Shown: positions 34,900-43,679 of the stretch, one piece after another
Layout: each line of letters starts with the position of its first letter
Numbering within the stretch: the first letter of the stretch is position 1
NCBI RefSeq assembly: GCF_017094505.1
Contig: NZ_CP064787.1
Span: 2,728,001 to 2,792,000 of the forward strand
From: Halapricum desulfuricans
GTDB taxonomy: Archaea; Halobacteriota; Halobacteria; Halobacteriales; Haloarculaceae
Direction of reading: 5' to 3'
DNA length: 64,000 nt
Position numbers and translations under genes: made by a program
The notes under the pieces: generated by a model
What the model saw: only the letters and a program-made list of their open reading frames with translations
What the model was told of the DNA's origin: nothing
The model's database searches: none

Positions 34900-35139
34900 A
34901 TGGCAGGCGTCGTCGAGACGGTCGAACGGATGGCCACCGCGCTGCTCGTCGTGCCGGTCGCCGTGGCCGGCGCGCACCTGTTGGTCGGCGGGCAGACCGG
35001 CGCGGGTGCCGCGCTGCTGGCGATCGCGGCCCTGATGGTCGGGATCTCCGAGTACGTGAAACGGCCGTCGGACGTGCCGGCGTCGGCCGCCCAGCGAGTC
35101 GTCGGCTGGGTCGCCAAACCGCCCGACGAAGACGACTAG
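34900..35139 (+). CDS. Small membrane protein
   Basis: A 79-residue protein starting MAGVVETVERMATALLVVP. Two hydrophobic helices (about 12-28 and 34-50) are followed by a short charged tail. An upstream in-frame extension overlaps the riboflavin synthase leader and is unlikely. It diverges from ribE. Function is unknown. Confidence 0.65.
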   Translation: MAGVVETVERMATALLVVPVAVAGAHLLVGGQTGAGAALLAIAALMVGISEYVKRPSDVPASAAQRVVGWVAKPPDEDD

Positions 35140-35142
35140 TCG

Positions 35143-35574
35143 CTACTCGACCGGGATCGACCGCCCCTCGTCGTCGGGGTGTTGCTTTCGGAGCGTGACG
35201 GTCAGCACGCCGTTCTCGTAGGTGGCGCTGGTGCCGTCTTCGGTGACCGGATCGGGCAGCCGGATCGACCGCTCGACGGCCTCGTGGGACCGCTCGCTCC
35301 GGACGTAGACGCCTTCCTCGTGTGCTTCGACCTCGCGTTCGCGCTCGGCGGCGATTCGCAGCGTCCGCTCGTCGGGGAGGGTCACGTTGACGTCCTCGGT
35401 GTCGTAGCCGGGCAGGTCGACGACGGCGACCAACTCGTCGCCCTCGTCCCGGAGATCGACCGCCGGCCCCGAGAGCCGACCGCCGAACTCGACCGGGTCG
35501 ACGTTGGCGAACTGCTCGCTCAGTCGGTCAAACATCCGCTCGATGTCGTCGAAGGGATCTGATCTGGACGGCAT
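35143..35574 (-). CDS. Hsp20 small heat-shock protein
   Basis: A 143-residue protein with an alpha-crystallin/CS domain at about residues 36-125 (VDLRDEGDELVAVVDLPGYD to ENGVLTVTLRK). It ends SIPVE, containing an I-x-V motif like that used for oligomer contacts. It holds unfolding proteins in the cytoplasm. It converges with the 34900 gene with 3 bases between stops. Confidence 0.93.
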   Translation of the reverse strand: MPSRSDPFDDIERMFDRLSEQFANVDPVEFGGRLSGPAVDLRDEGDELVAVVDLPGYDTEDVNVTLPDERTLRIAAEREREVEAHEEGVYVRSERSHEAVERSIRLPDPVTEDGTSATYENGVLTVTLRKQHPDDEGRSIPVE

Positions 35575-35633
35575 GATCAGTCGCTAGTACGTCACGTCTC
35601 GACTTAATGTTGATGCCGAGAGGTCAGAACGGG

Positions 35634-36437
35634 CTACGAGACGACGTGTTCGGTATCGTACGAGCCGAGCCGTCGGACCCAGCCGTTCTCGGCGAGGGTC
35701 TCGATCTCTTCGAGGGCGGCCTGCGTGCGGTCCTCGTAGAGGCCGGCCTGGAAGTCGACGTGGAAGATGTAGTCCCCGAGTCGCTCCCCGCTCGGCCGCG
35801 ATTCCAGCCGCGAGAGGTTGATGTCGCGCTCCGCGAACGGTTTGAGCAGTTCCAGCAGGAGTCCGGGGTAATCGGAGTTCGGATAGATGACGATCGAGGT
35901 CTTGCCGCCGGCCGGCGAGCGCTCGTCGGCCCCGGCGATCGCCAGAAACCGCGTCGCGTTGGACGTCTTGTCCTGGATGTCCGTCGCGAGCGTCTCCAGG
36001 TCGCCCGCGTTATCGGGATGAGCGATCGCAGCCACCGAGTCGTCCTCTCGGGCGCGTTCGACCCCGCGGGCGGTCGAGGCGACCGCCTCGAGTTCGACGT
36101 CGGGATACTGCTCCTCAAGGTAGCCCCGACACTGGGCCAGCGCCTGGGCGTGACTGGCGACGGTCTCGAACGACTCCCCGCGGGCCAGCAGCGCGTGGCG
36201 GATCGGGGTGATGATCTCTCTGACGACCGCGATGTCGTACTCGGCCAGCGCGTCCAAACTCTCGGTGACGCTGCCCTCAATGCTGTTCTCGATTGGGATC
36301 ACCCCGCGGTCGTACGCGCCGTTTGCGACTGCCTGAACGATTTCCGTCACCGATTCGGTGAACTCGATGTCCTCGGAGACCGACTGTGCCGCCCGGTGTG
36401 AGTAGGTCCCGCTCGGCCCCAGCGTGAGCGTCTGCAT
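35634..36437 (-). CDS. pheA: Prephenate dehydratase
   Basis: A 267-residue enzyme of phenylalanine synthesis, starting MQTLTLGPSGTYSH. The catalytic domain (1-175) shows IPIENSIEGSV and the TRF-type segment SNATRFLAIAG. The C-terminal ACT domain (about 180-265) has the Phe-binding ESRP motif as RLESRPSGERLGDY and should give feedback inhibition. No chorismate mutase domain is fused. Confidence 0.96.
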   Translation of the reverse strand: MQTLTLGPSGTYSHRAAQSVSEDIEFTESVTEIVQAVANGAYDRGVIPIENSIEGSVTESLDALAEYDIAVVREIITPIRHALLARGESFETVASHAQALAQCRGYLEEQYPDVELEAVASTARGVERAREDDSVAAIAHPDNAGDLETLATDIQDKTSNATRFLAIAGADERSPAGGKTSIVIYPNSDYPGLLLELLKPFAERDINLSRLESRPSGERLGDYIFHVDFQAGLYEDRTQAALEEIETLAENGWVRRLGSYDTEHVVS

Positions 36438-36545
36438 ACGTCACGATAGACCGTAGCCCGTCAAAAACCGCCCGGTGTCTCCGAAGAGACGGCGCGATAC
36501 CGGTGCAACCACACGAGTCGTGTGATCGAGAAAGGACGACAGCGA

Positions 36546-36860
36546 TCACGCCGGCCCCGACAGCAGGACGAATCCCACGATCGCCATGTATAGCCCGACA
36601 ACGGTGCCGACGACCCCGATCGCTATCAGCACCCGATCCGACAGCTCCGGCGTCGACAGCCGGTCCGACTCGACCACGACGAGCCCGCCGATCGCGAGCA
36701 GCGTCGCCCCCATCACCAGCTGGACGAGCGACAGCACGGGCAGCTGCGACCCGTTGACGTACTGGCCAGCACCGAAACTCACGTTGCCGACACCGAGAAC
36801 GAGCAGCCCGATCCCGTAGAGCCGACGCGGAACCGCCGCTGAGCCGACCGAGAGCGCCAT
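36546..36860 (-). CDS. Three-helix membrane protein of unknown function
   Basis: A 104-residue protein starting MALSVGSAAVPRRLYG. Hydrophobic helices lie at about 14-32, 38-60 and 76-100. The long reading frame upstream to 37145 is not credible because the ATG at 36860 fits a clean N-terminus. No recognised family. Confidence 0.65.
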   Translation of the reverse strand: MALSVGSAAVPRRLYGIGLLVLGVGNVSFGAGQYVNGSQLPVLSLVQLVMGATLLAIGGLVVVESDRLSTPELSDRVLIAIGVVGTVVGLYMAIVGFVLLSGPA

Positions 36861-37056
36861 GTCTGGCGTCTCCGGGCGGTGTGATGTTAAACGCTCCCTT
36901 CGGTGTCCGACCCGGGGTAAACCAGATATCGATATATAGAATTCGCTCTGTCGCTGTGAAGTCCCGCCGTTCTCGGAAGGAAGTACCGCGACGTCTGCCG
37001 ACCTCGCATGGCGTTCTGGCGCAGGTGACTTCCGGCCAGAGAGCGAACGAACACCC

Positions 37057-37344
37057 ATGTCCAGCGGTTCCGACTCGAGCGGTGTTCGCGTCTGGCTCGT
37101 CGAGCGAACGTACTCAGACGACGAGCAGAACCTGATCATCCTCACCTACGCGACCACGGACGGCGAGCGCTACTACCGCAAGGAGCGGGCGCTCACCTCG
37201 TTCACCGACGCCCGCGACACGACGGCCGCCGTCGAGGCCGACCCGGACAATCTCGGTTCCGTCGACGACCCCGGCCTCCGGGAGCAATACGCCACTGAGG
37301 CCCGACGGATGCGGGACGCACACGAGCCTGGCGACGTGATTTGA
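37057..37344 (+). CDS. Hypothetical protein with haloarchaeal sequence character
   Basis: A 95-residue soluble protein with VWLVERTYSDDEQNLIILTY, YYRKERALTSF and a C-terminal helical acidic part. The regular beta-then-helix pattern and codon use support a real gene. It stands alone between a membrane gene and the converging MDR-family gene. Function is unknown. Confidence 0.7.
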   Translation: MSSGSDSSGVRVWLVERTYSDDEQNLIILTYATTDGERYYRKERALTSFTDARDTTAAVEADPDNLGSVDDPGLREQYATEARRMRDAHEPGDVI

Positions 37345-37380
37345 CTGGCCAGCAGACAGACGACGTCGATCCCGGCCGGA

Positions 37381-38400
37381 TCAGCGCTCGTCTGCGGAGA
37401 CAGCGACGACCTGCTTGCCGATGTTGTCACCGGCGAAGAGTCCGAGAAACGCGTCGGGCGCGTTTTCCAGCCCGTCGACGACGCTCTCGCGATGAGTGAT
37501 CTCGCCGGCGGCGACCCACTCGCCGAGTCGCTCGCTCGCCTCCTCGAACCGGGTGGCGTAGTCGCCGACGAGCAGCCCCTGAACTTTCGCGCGCACCGAG
37601 ATGAGCTGGGGGAGTTTCCGCGGCCCGGTCGGGACGCCCTCGTCGTTGTAATGGGCGATCTGTCCGCAGACGGCGACGCGGGCGTCGAGATTCAGCCGCG
37701 TGAACACGACGTCGGTGATCGGGCCGCCGACGTTGTCGAAGTAGACGTCGACGCCGTCGGGCGCGGCGTCGTCGAGCGCCGCCCGGTAGTCGTCGACCTG
37801 TTTGTAGTTGATCGCGGCATCGAAGCCGAGGTCCTCGGTGAGCCACTCGACTTTCTCGTCGGTGCCCGCGAACCCGACGACGCGACAGCCGTTGAGCTTC
37901 GCGATCTGGCCGACGACAGAGCCGACCGCGCCCGCGGCACCCGAGACGACGACGGTGTCTCCGGGTTTGGGCTCGCCGACCTCCAGCAGCCCGAAGTACG
38001 CGGTCCGACCGGGCATGCCGAGGACGCCCAGATATGCCGGCAGGTCCGCGACCGACGGGTCGACGGGGGCGACGCTGTCGGCGTCGAGGACACTGTAGTC
38101 CGCCCACGACCCGTTGCCGGTCACGAGGTCGCCCGCTTCGTAGGCGTCGCTCTCGCTCTCGACGACCTCGCCGACGACGGCACCCGCCATCACGTCGCCG
38201 ACGTCCCACGGTTCGGCGTACGACTCGGCGTCTCGCATCCGGCCTCGCATGTAGGGATCGACCGAGAGGTATCGCACGCGCACCAGGAGCTCGCCGTGGT
38301 GTGGCTCCGGGACGTCGCCCGCACGGAGTTCGAAGCTGTCCATGTCCGGTTCGCCGTCAGGGCGCTGTGCGAACACCCACTCGCGGTTCGAGTCACGCAT
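37381..38400 (-). CDS. NADP-dependent oxidoreductase, MDR superfamily (zinc-free)
   Basis: A 339-residue protein of the leukotriene B4 dehydrogenase / curcumin reductase-like branch. The start MRDSNREWVFAQRPDGEP is followed by SVDPYMRGRM, the cofactor loop VSGAAGAVGSVVGQIAK (about 154-170) and DVYFDNVGGPITD. Zinc-binding residues of alcohol dehydrogenases are absent. It would reduce activated double bonds with NADPH. It lies 68 bases after the esterase gene on the same strand. Confidence 0.9.
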   Translation of the reverse strand: MRDSNREWVFAQRPDGEPDMDSFELRAGDVPEPHHGELLVRVRYLSVDPYMRGRMRDAESYAEPWDVGDVMAGAVVGEVVESESDAYEAGDLVTGNGSWADYSVLDADSVAPVDPSVADLPAYLGVLGMPGRTAYFGLLEVGEPKPGDTVVVSGAAGAVGSVVGQIAKLNGCRVVGFAGTDEKVEWLTEDLGFDAAINYKQVDDYRAALDDAAPDGVDVYFDNVGGPITDVVFTRLNLDARVAVCGQIAHYNDEGVPTGPRKLPQLISVRAKVQGLLVGDYATRFEEASERLGEWVAAGEITHRESVVDGLENAPDAFLGLFAGDNIGKQVVAVSADER

Positions 38401-38468
38401 ATGCCGCCTTGCGGTCTCGCACCGAAAGCAGTTCCTCTTCCAGCAGTGGATTCCGGTGACGGTACCCG

Positions 38469-39602
38469 CTACTCCAGGAGTGCGAGCCGCACAGCGTCGG
38501 ACAGCCCGGCGACGCGGGCGGCGTGTTCCCAGGATTCCTCGCGGATGCCGTTGGTCACGTAGGCGAACCCGACGTTCAGCTCCGGATCGGCCCACCCGAA
38601 GACGCTGCCGAGACCGGCGTGACCGAACATGCGTTCGCGGCTGAGCGACCCGAACATGTCGTTTGCCAGGCCGCCGGTCCAGAACCCGAGGCCGTAGCGT
38701 GCCGGCCGCGAGAGCGTGCCGTCCGAGTCAGTTTCGGCGTGCGTCCGCGTCGCCTCCGCAACGGTCGTCTCCTCCAGGAGGCGAGTCCCGTCGAGTTCGC
38801 CACCGTTGGCCATGGCGGCGTAGAACCGCGCCGTATCGCGGGCGGTCCCGATCCCGGTCGCGGCCGGAACGACGGCACGCCGTACGCCTTCGTCGTTGAA
38901 CGCAGCTGCCGATTCGGACGCCGGAACGCCGAGGCCCTCACCCGGATCGCGGCAGCGGTCGAACGCCTCGAAGCCGGTGAGCGTGGCGACGTCGTCGTCT
39001 TCGTCGGCCGCAAGCCCGATCGACGTCCGCTCCATCCCCAGCGGATCGAAGACGTTCTCGGCGACGTATTCCTCGACGGGCTGTCCGCTGAGACGACGAA
39101 TGAGTTCGCCGACGAGCCAGCCGTAGTTGAACGTGTGGTAGGCCGGCTGCTCGCCCGGCTCGAACACTGGTTCGATGTCTTCCATGGCCTGGACGACCGC
39201 GTCCCAGTCGCTCCACTTCTCGGCTTGCTCGTCAAGTTCGCCGTAGGGGATGCCGGCCGTGTGACTGAGGACGTGCCGAATCGTGATATCGGCTTTCCGT
39301 GTATCGGGGTCAGCGAAGCCGGGCCAGTGCTGGACGACCGGGTCGTCGTACTCGGCCGTGCCGTCCTCGATCAGCTGATGTAGCCCGACGCCTGCATACG
39401 GTTTCGTGCACGAAAAGAGTAAATGACGGGTTTCGGAGGTCGTCTCTTCGCCCTCGGGTCCGGTCGTGCCGCCTGCGAAGTCGACGACCAGCTCACCGTC
39501 GACGTAGACCGCGAGTTGCGCACCGTGATGCAGGCCGACAGCGAGCTGACGGTCGAATTCTGCTCTGAGTTGCTCGTGATCGCTCTCGGTGATCGATTTC
39601 AT
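38469..39602 (-). CDS. Serine hydrolase of the beta-lactamase/esterase family
   Basis: A 377-residue protein with the SxxK nucleophile motif SCTKPYAGV at about residues 70-78 and the second-motif region TFNYGWLVGELI (YxN-like NYG). A third motif, FGHAGLGSVFGW, replaces KTG with HAG, as in EstB-type esterases. Esterase or peptidase action is expected rather than beta-lactam cleavage. The ATG is at 39602, with an alternative two codons upstream. Confidence 0.88.
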   Translation of the reverse strand: MKSITESDHEQLRAEFDRQLAVGLHHGAQLAVYVDGELVVDFAGGTTGPEGEETTSETRHLLFSCTKPYAGVGLHQLIEDGTAEYDDPVVQHWPGFADPDTRKADITIRHVLSHTAGIPYGELDEQAEKWSDWDAVVQAMEDIEPVFEPGEQPAYHTFNYGWLVGELIRRLSGQPVEEYVAENVFDPLGMERTSIGLAADEDDDVATLTGFEAFDRCRDPGEGLGVPASESAAAFNDEGVRRAVVPAATGIGTARDTARFYAAMANGGELDGTRLLEETTVAEATRTHAETDSDGTLSRPARYGLGFWTGGLANDMFGSLSRERMFGHAGLGSVFGWADPELNVGFAYVTNGIREESWEHAARVAGLSDAVRLALLE

Positions 39603-39752
39603 GCACATTAATAATGTTGATCGGGGCTGATTGACGTTTCGGTGTCGATACGGGAGGGCGAAGAGCGCCCACAGGTTCGGAAGATAGGGCGTTCTACAAA
39701 TGAGCCAGGGGTGAATTGGGCTGAATTGTCGTGAGATCGCTAATCTGTTATA

Positions 39753-39769
39753 ACAAGTCGAGGACTTGT
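39753..39769. repeat. Perfect 7-bp palindrome in the island's left flank
   Basis: ACAAGTC-GAG-GACTTGT lies between the esterase start and the truncated transposase. TAATCTGT (39741-39748) and ACAGATTA (39830-39837) also pair around it. It may be the transposon-end or transcript-end structure of the old IS. Confidence 0.35.
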
Positions 39770-39857
39770 GGCGAAACCATAAGAATTCAATCAAAATGGC
39801 GAGAATTTGCGTCGAGCGTCTACAGATTAGACTACCGAAAAAGAGCGAGCGCCAGAA

Positions 39858-40782
39858 TTAGACCGCTCTGTCAGGCGGGTCTAATCCATCCATGATCATC
39901 AGGATAAGGGATGATCCAAGAAAGTCTGCCAACGTCAAGATTGGATCTAGACGATCCTCGTGTGGTCCTCGGCCGTAGTCATCGTACGCTTCACTTGCGA
40001 TCTCCTTCAGGGAGTGATCAACAATCCGCCACATATTGTAGAGCAACGTACTGAAGACGAACGAGAAAAATCGCATTCGGTAGTCTTTCGACGCGATCGA
40101 CGGCACCATTGGCAACACCATTCGATATTCGTTTTCGATATCCCATCTGTGTGAATATCGATTCGTCAAGTCTTCAGCGTCCATCGGCGTCACATTGTCA
40201 CAATTCGTTGCGAAAAGTGCATATCCTGTATCATTAGCATTCCGGATGATCCAGTCATTCCGGTCTGCTGGCACGTGCATAAACGTCACGTCGTGGCTAT
40301 AATTATCCTCATCAACATCGGGATCCGACTCTGTGTCAATATATGGTGTGTTGTCACGCAGGTGGAGCGCTGCATCTTGTTCGACACGTGCCGTCACAGC
40401 TGGATCGTCACGTACTTCTTCGGCTTGTCCCCGGAGGTGTTCTGAATCCTCTTTCTTTGGAATCAGGTAGTCAACATCGTGCCGCTGATCGAGTACGTGG
40501 AATACCCCGTGTTGATCGAACGCTTTGTCAGCCATCACGAGATCGATATCCACGAGGTCGGTTGCTTGTTCCATCAGCCGATCAACGACTTCTGCCCACG
40601 AAACTGACCTTCCGTCCCCATCCTCCCAGACAGAGTGATGCCGGACTGGTTCGACAGCCAATATCAGCGGAACGTTATTTGAAACAATTGTCAGTGTTGC
40701 ATACTGGTATTCGTAGACATCGTCTTCCTGGGTTCCATTCACCATCCTTGGATAGTCATCCTTGGGAACCTTCTCTTTACCA
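39858..40782 (-). pseudogene. DDE transposase, N-terminal part missing
   Basis: The frame reads from the IS6-type boundary at 40782 as KEKVPKDDYPRMVNGTQEDD and continues about 300 residues to a TAA at 39858. Visible catalytic segments are DLVMADKAFDQHG (second Asp) and NRYSHRWDIENEYR, the Y-x2-R-x3-E signature of IS4-type elements with the Glu. The first Asp and the N-terminal domain are gone: the frame stops exactly at the neighbouring element's terminal repeat, so insertion plus loss of the far side is the best account. The internal ATG at 40745 is not the true start. Confidence 0.8.
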
Positions 40783-41345
40783 GGTACTGTCTAGTTCAGC
40801 ACCTCCTCAGCTGGAGTCGAGCCATCTAACGCTTGGTTCAGTCAATTGCGGTTGTAGTAGTGTCTAAAGCGTCTCAACTAGCGTTTCGCGCTTGATTGAC
40901 TGCCCCACCAGAACGAGTGAAAGCGGTTGATTCGCATAGCGACAGTCTGGAACCACTTTTCGATGTGGTTCCGGTCGTGATAGGCAAGATGACCGCTCAG
41001 ATCGTGACGAGAAGGGCAATCAGGTGGCCACCAGCATCGACAAGAAACACTGTGTCGCCGACATCGTGTTTCTCAGTGAGGCGGTGAAGAGTTGCCGTCC
41101 TCAGAAATATCTGATTTCTGCATGTGCGAACAAGAGCGTCGCTCTCGTTAACGCCGCGGGGTCGGTCCCGCGGCGGCTGAACACCTCTACTTCCAGTAGG
41201 AGTTTTGATTCCGTGTCGATAGCAGCGTAGAGCCACTTCTTTTCGCCGTCTACTTCGATTTGTTTCTCATTGACTGCCCCACGACGGCAGCGCTGTCGCC
41301 GGGTCGCTCTGTGTTTCAGCGAGTGTCTCTTTCCAGTACCAAATC

Positions 41346-41813
41346 CAGAGTGTCATAGAACCATTCACAACCCATTTTCTTACTCTTGTTATTCGCTGAA
41401 TCAGCCGGTAGATAGAAGGTGCGTATGTTGCACTGGCAGTCAGTTCAGATCGAGGTCGCCGGATCTCTCAGTCACCGGGCGTCCCGTTCAAGCACGTTCG
41501 TCGACAAGTGCGCTGATTTGACGGAAGAGAAGTATCGACGCCACAACGGATCCGATAACTATGCCAACGCGAACTCGGAACGCTACAAAAGAAACGAAGA
41601 AAACAAAACCAGATTGAGCAACCCACAAAAGCGACCGACTGAACCACCCTAAATTTTGACCGCCGTGAATCGACATATTGCGTTGTTCTATCTGAGCCAT
41701 ACTAGTCTCCTTGCACAACTGCAGTGAAAATCTTTCTAGCGAAGAATGAAAGATGTCCACGTTGTCTCTACCAATTGGCAGATTGGGTATGCCAACTGTT
41801 CTATGACACCCTA
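41346..41813. mobile_element. 468-base insertion element with inverted ends and 11-base target duplication
   Basis: The ends are CAGAGTGTCATAGAAC and, inverted, TAGGGTGTCATAGAAC, 14 of 16 matching. The host sequence AGTACCAAATC flanks it on both sides (41335-41345 and 41814-41824), and removing one copy restores the IS6 reading frame. No transposase is inside; a 70-residue frame is the only candidate gene. It behaves like a MITE or other non-autonomous element moved by an IS whose ends match. Confidence 0.85.
41488..41700 (-). CDS. Possible 70-residue membrane protein within the 468-base element
   Basis: The frame starts MAQIEQRNMSIHGGQ and has two hydrophobic stretches (LLWVAQSGFVFFVSFVAF and VGIVIGSVVASILLF) with an Arg between them, ending in a polar tail. 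It lies wholly between the inverted ends. An AT-richer element could contain this by chance, so it is uncertain whether it is expressed; if real it is a passenger membrane peptide. Confidence 0.35.
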   Translation of the reverse strand: MAQIEQRNMSIHGGQNLGWFSRSLLWVAQSGFVFFVSFVAFRVRVGIVIGSVVASILLFRQISALVDERA

Positions 41814-42058
41814 AGTACCAAATCGCTTGATGACAGCGATCGACACCCAACCAGTCTAAGACGGCCTCGACTTCATGTAATGAGAACCCCATCGAGTGAC
41901 GTCGAACCGCGAAACAACGTACGGGTGTCGGCGTGCCACTCGTTCTCCCAAACGTCTTGATTCTGTACGTCTAAACGTTCTCTGGGGAGGTCTGCGAGTT
42001 CCATAATCGGTTCTCGCTACGGCCATCTCACCTCTCAATCCCTCAACTAGACAGTGCC

Positions 42059-42273
42059 TGTCGGCAGGATCAGAATAGAGACTGAAACCAAAGCAGCTCC
42101 TTCAGACCTTGAAAACAAGGACAGCGCCAAGTTTTCAGGATCGGTCTGGCCGAACTTCCCGAGAGGGGAGGACGTCCCCGGAGAGGATACAAGTCAGCAG
42201 AACCGTCATCCGATGGATGCTCTGAAGAATTAACTGAAAGTTTAAGAGGAAATGGGGGAAAAAACCCCAGTCT
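42059..42273. other. Short spacer after the lipoprotein gene
   Basis: No supported gene. On the minus strand the lipoprotein stop is followed at 42250-42270 by CTGGGG-TTTTTT-CCCC, a stem with a T6 loop that may end the transcript. The missing N-terminal half of the truncated transposase is not found here. Confidence 0.4.
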
Positions 42274-43560
42274 TTACTGTTCTTCCTCTTCTTCCCAGGT
42301 CCAGAGGTCGGATTCTCTGTACTTTTCAGGTAATTTAACTCCTTCATCGGGATAGGCTTTTTCCGGCCAGTGACTTTCTGGTATACCCCAGTTGAAAGTG
42401 TCCTTCTTGTGTTCCTCGTATCCCACGTTGATGGCCCAGAGTTCTTTTTCCGTACTTTCTGCTATCTGGTACGGGTTTTCTCCCGTTCCCTGTTTGAGGT
42501 CTTCTTCTATCTCTGATCTTGTTCCTACCCTGATGTATGTTTCCTCGTCTATGGGTATGTCTTTGCCGTACGGTGTCGGCAGTGTGTTGTGGAAGAACTC
42601 TGTCAGGTTCTTGAGGATCTCCACTTCCTGGTTGAAGGTTTCGTTCTCCAGCCAATCCTGTGTCTCTCCGACTGTCTCTATTCCTTCTCTTGTATATCCG
42701 ATCTTGCCGAACCAGTCTTTCTCTGCCTCACGCCGGTCGTAATCTATTATCATCGTATCGTTGTTGATATCAGGCGGAGAACCTGCTATAAGCCATTTAG
42801 GGTCATCGTATTCTTCTCTTGTTCCTCCTTTTTCCACACCTTCTCTCCATTTTTCGACTCCTGTTGCCGCTCCTATCTGGAGCTTGTCTTCTTTCCAGAG
42901 TTCGACCAGTGCATCGAAAGAGTGAAGAGGTTGTTCTTCTCTGTCTCTATGCCTGAATGCCAGGTGTGCTCCTCCTCTTGACATGTGTTTGATCCAGTCT
43001 CCGTCCTTTTTCTCGAAGTTGGCCCCGTATAGTTCTCTTCCTCCAGTAATTCTACGGGAGAGAATCAGTTCATCGATGGAGTAGTCGAGTTCGTTGTGCA
43101 TGACCTCCCTGAATGTTCTGACCTGTTGCCACGGGTTACCTAATCCCTCACCTTCACGAGCTTCCCATTTCGCTATCTGATTGAGCTGTCGTATCGGTTG
43201 GCCCGGTACAAATGCCTGTAGTTTATCCTTCTGATAATCATTGAGGTGGTCGGTGTCCTGGTTGAATGTTTCCCTGTATATCTCCTCGAAGCCGTGTTCC
43301 ATCTCCGCTACTTCGACTCCGGCGATTGTCTCACGTTTCTCGGTGGTAGTTTCCTCTGTAGTATTTTCTTCTGTGGTAGTTTCTTCTGGTGTCTCCGTAC
43401 CTTCCGGTGTTTTTTCTGGTGTGCTCTCCGGTTTCTCTGTGGTCTTTCGGGTCGTGGTGGTGTCTGGCGGTGTGTCTGTTCCGTTGGAGTCGTTGTTGCT
43501 GGAGCACCCGGCAACTGCTGCTACTCCAAGGGTTGCGAGGAGTTCCCGGCGAGTCTTCAT
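42274..43560 (-). CDS. Tat/lipobox lipoprotein of unknown function, foreign composition
   Basis: A 428-residue protein starting MKTRRELLATLGVAAVAGC: twin Arg followed by a hydrophobic core and a lipobox Cys at 19, so it is probably exported folded and lipid-anchored. Residues 20-80 are a Thr/Glu/Pro spacer. Residues 85-428 are a soluble Trp/Tyr-rich domain with many Glu/Lys that I do not recognise (EKDWFGKIGYTREG; SHWPEKAYPDEG). Arg is mainly AGA/AGG, and third positions are AT-rich, unlike neighbouring genes. The C-terminus ends WTWEEEEEQ. Transfer from a lower-GC halophile is likely. Confidence 0.75.
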   Translation of the reverse strand: MKTRRELLATLGVAAVAGCSSNNDSNGTDTPPDTTTTRKTTEKPESTPEKTPEGTETPEETTTEENTTEETTTEKRETIAGVEVAEMEHGFEEIYRETFNQDTDHLNDYQKDKLQAFVPGQPIRQLNQIAKWEAREGEGLGNPWQQVRTFREVMHNELDYSIDELILSRRITGGRELYGANFEKKDGDWIKHMSRGGAHLAFRHRDREEQPLHSFDALVELWKEDKLQIGAATGVEKWREGVEKGGTREEYDDPKWLIAGSPPDINNDTMIIDYDRREAEKDWFGKIGYTREGIETVGETQDWLENETFNQEVEILKNLTEFFHNTLPTPYGKDIPIDEETYIRVGTRSEIEEDLKQGTGENPYQIAESTEKELWAINVGYEEHKKDTFNWGIPESHWPEKAYPDEGVKLPEKYRESDLWTWEEEEEQ

Positions 43561-43583
43561 ATAGTTGCTACTTGTCGGTTACT

Positions 43584-43592
43584 CATATATTT
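43584..43592 (-). promoter_or_regulatory. Probable TATA box of the lipoprotein gene
   Basis: On the minus strand AAATATATG lies about 24-32 bases before the ATG at 43560, consistent with a leaderless message. Confidence 0.45.
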
Positions 43593-43679
43593 CTATTGGA
43601 CACTAGGGCGGTGATACAGAAGCCTTCACGCTCCCTGAGTTGTCCGATCTTGGTTTTTGAGTGAGACGCGATTTTCGAC

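Larger units (their letters stand above)
40790..42002 (-). pseudogene. IS6-family transposase, frameshifted, interrupted, with stops
   Basis: The N-terminus at 42002 reads MELADLPRERLDVQNQDVWE, shifts frame, then gives FSLHEVEAVLDWLGVDRCHQ and is cut by the 468-base insert. It resumes as LAETQSDPATA, AVNEKQIEVDGEKKWLYAAID (first Asp), FLVDAGGHL (second Asp) and DRNHIEKWFQTVAMR (Glu). TAG and TGA interrupt the tail before NQALDGSTPAEEVLN. All three catalytic residues are recognisable, but frameshifts and two stops make it inactive. Confidence 0.85.
40783..42058 (-). mobile_element. IS6-family element, decayed and interrupted
   Basis: The terminal inverted repeats are GGTACTGTCTAGTT (40783-40796) and AACTAGACAGTGCC (42045-42058), 13 of 14 matching. 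Removing the nested 468-base insert and one 11-base target copy leaves about 797 bases, a usual IS6 size. No 8-base direct repeat flanks it (CTTTACCA left, TGTCGGCA right), so it is old or rearranged. It cuts the 39858 transposase. Confidence 0.8.

Noticed and set aside
40775-42066. Target-site duplication around the IS6-type element
   Set aside because: The flanking octamers CTTTACCA and TGTCGGCA do not match, so no duplication is claimed.
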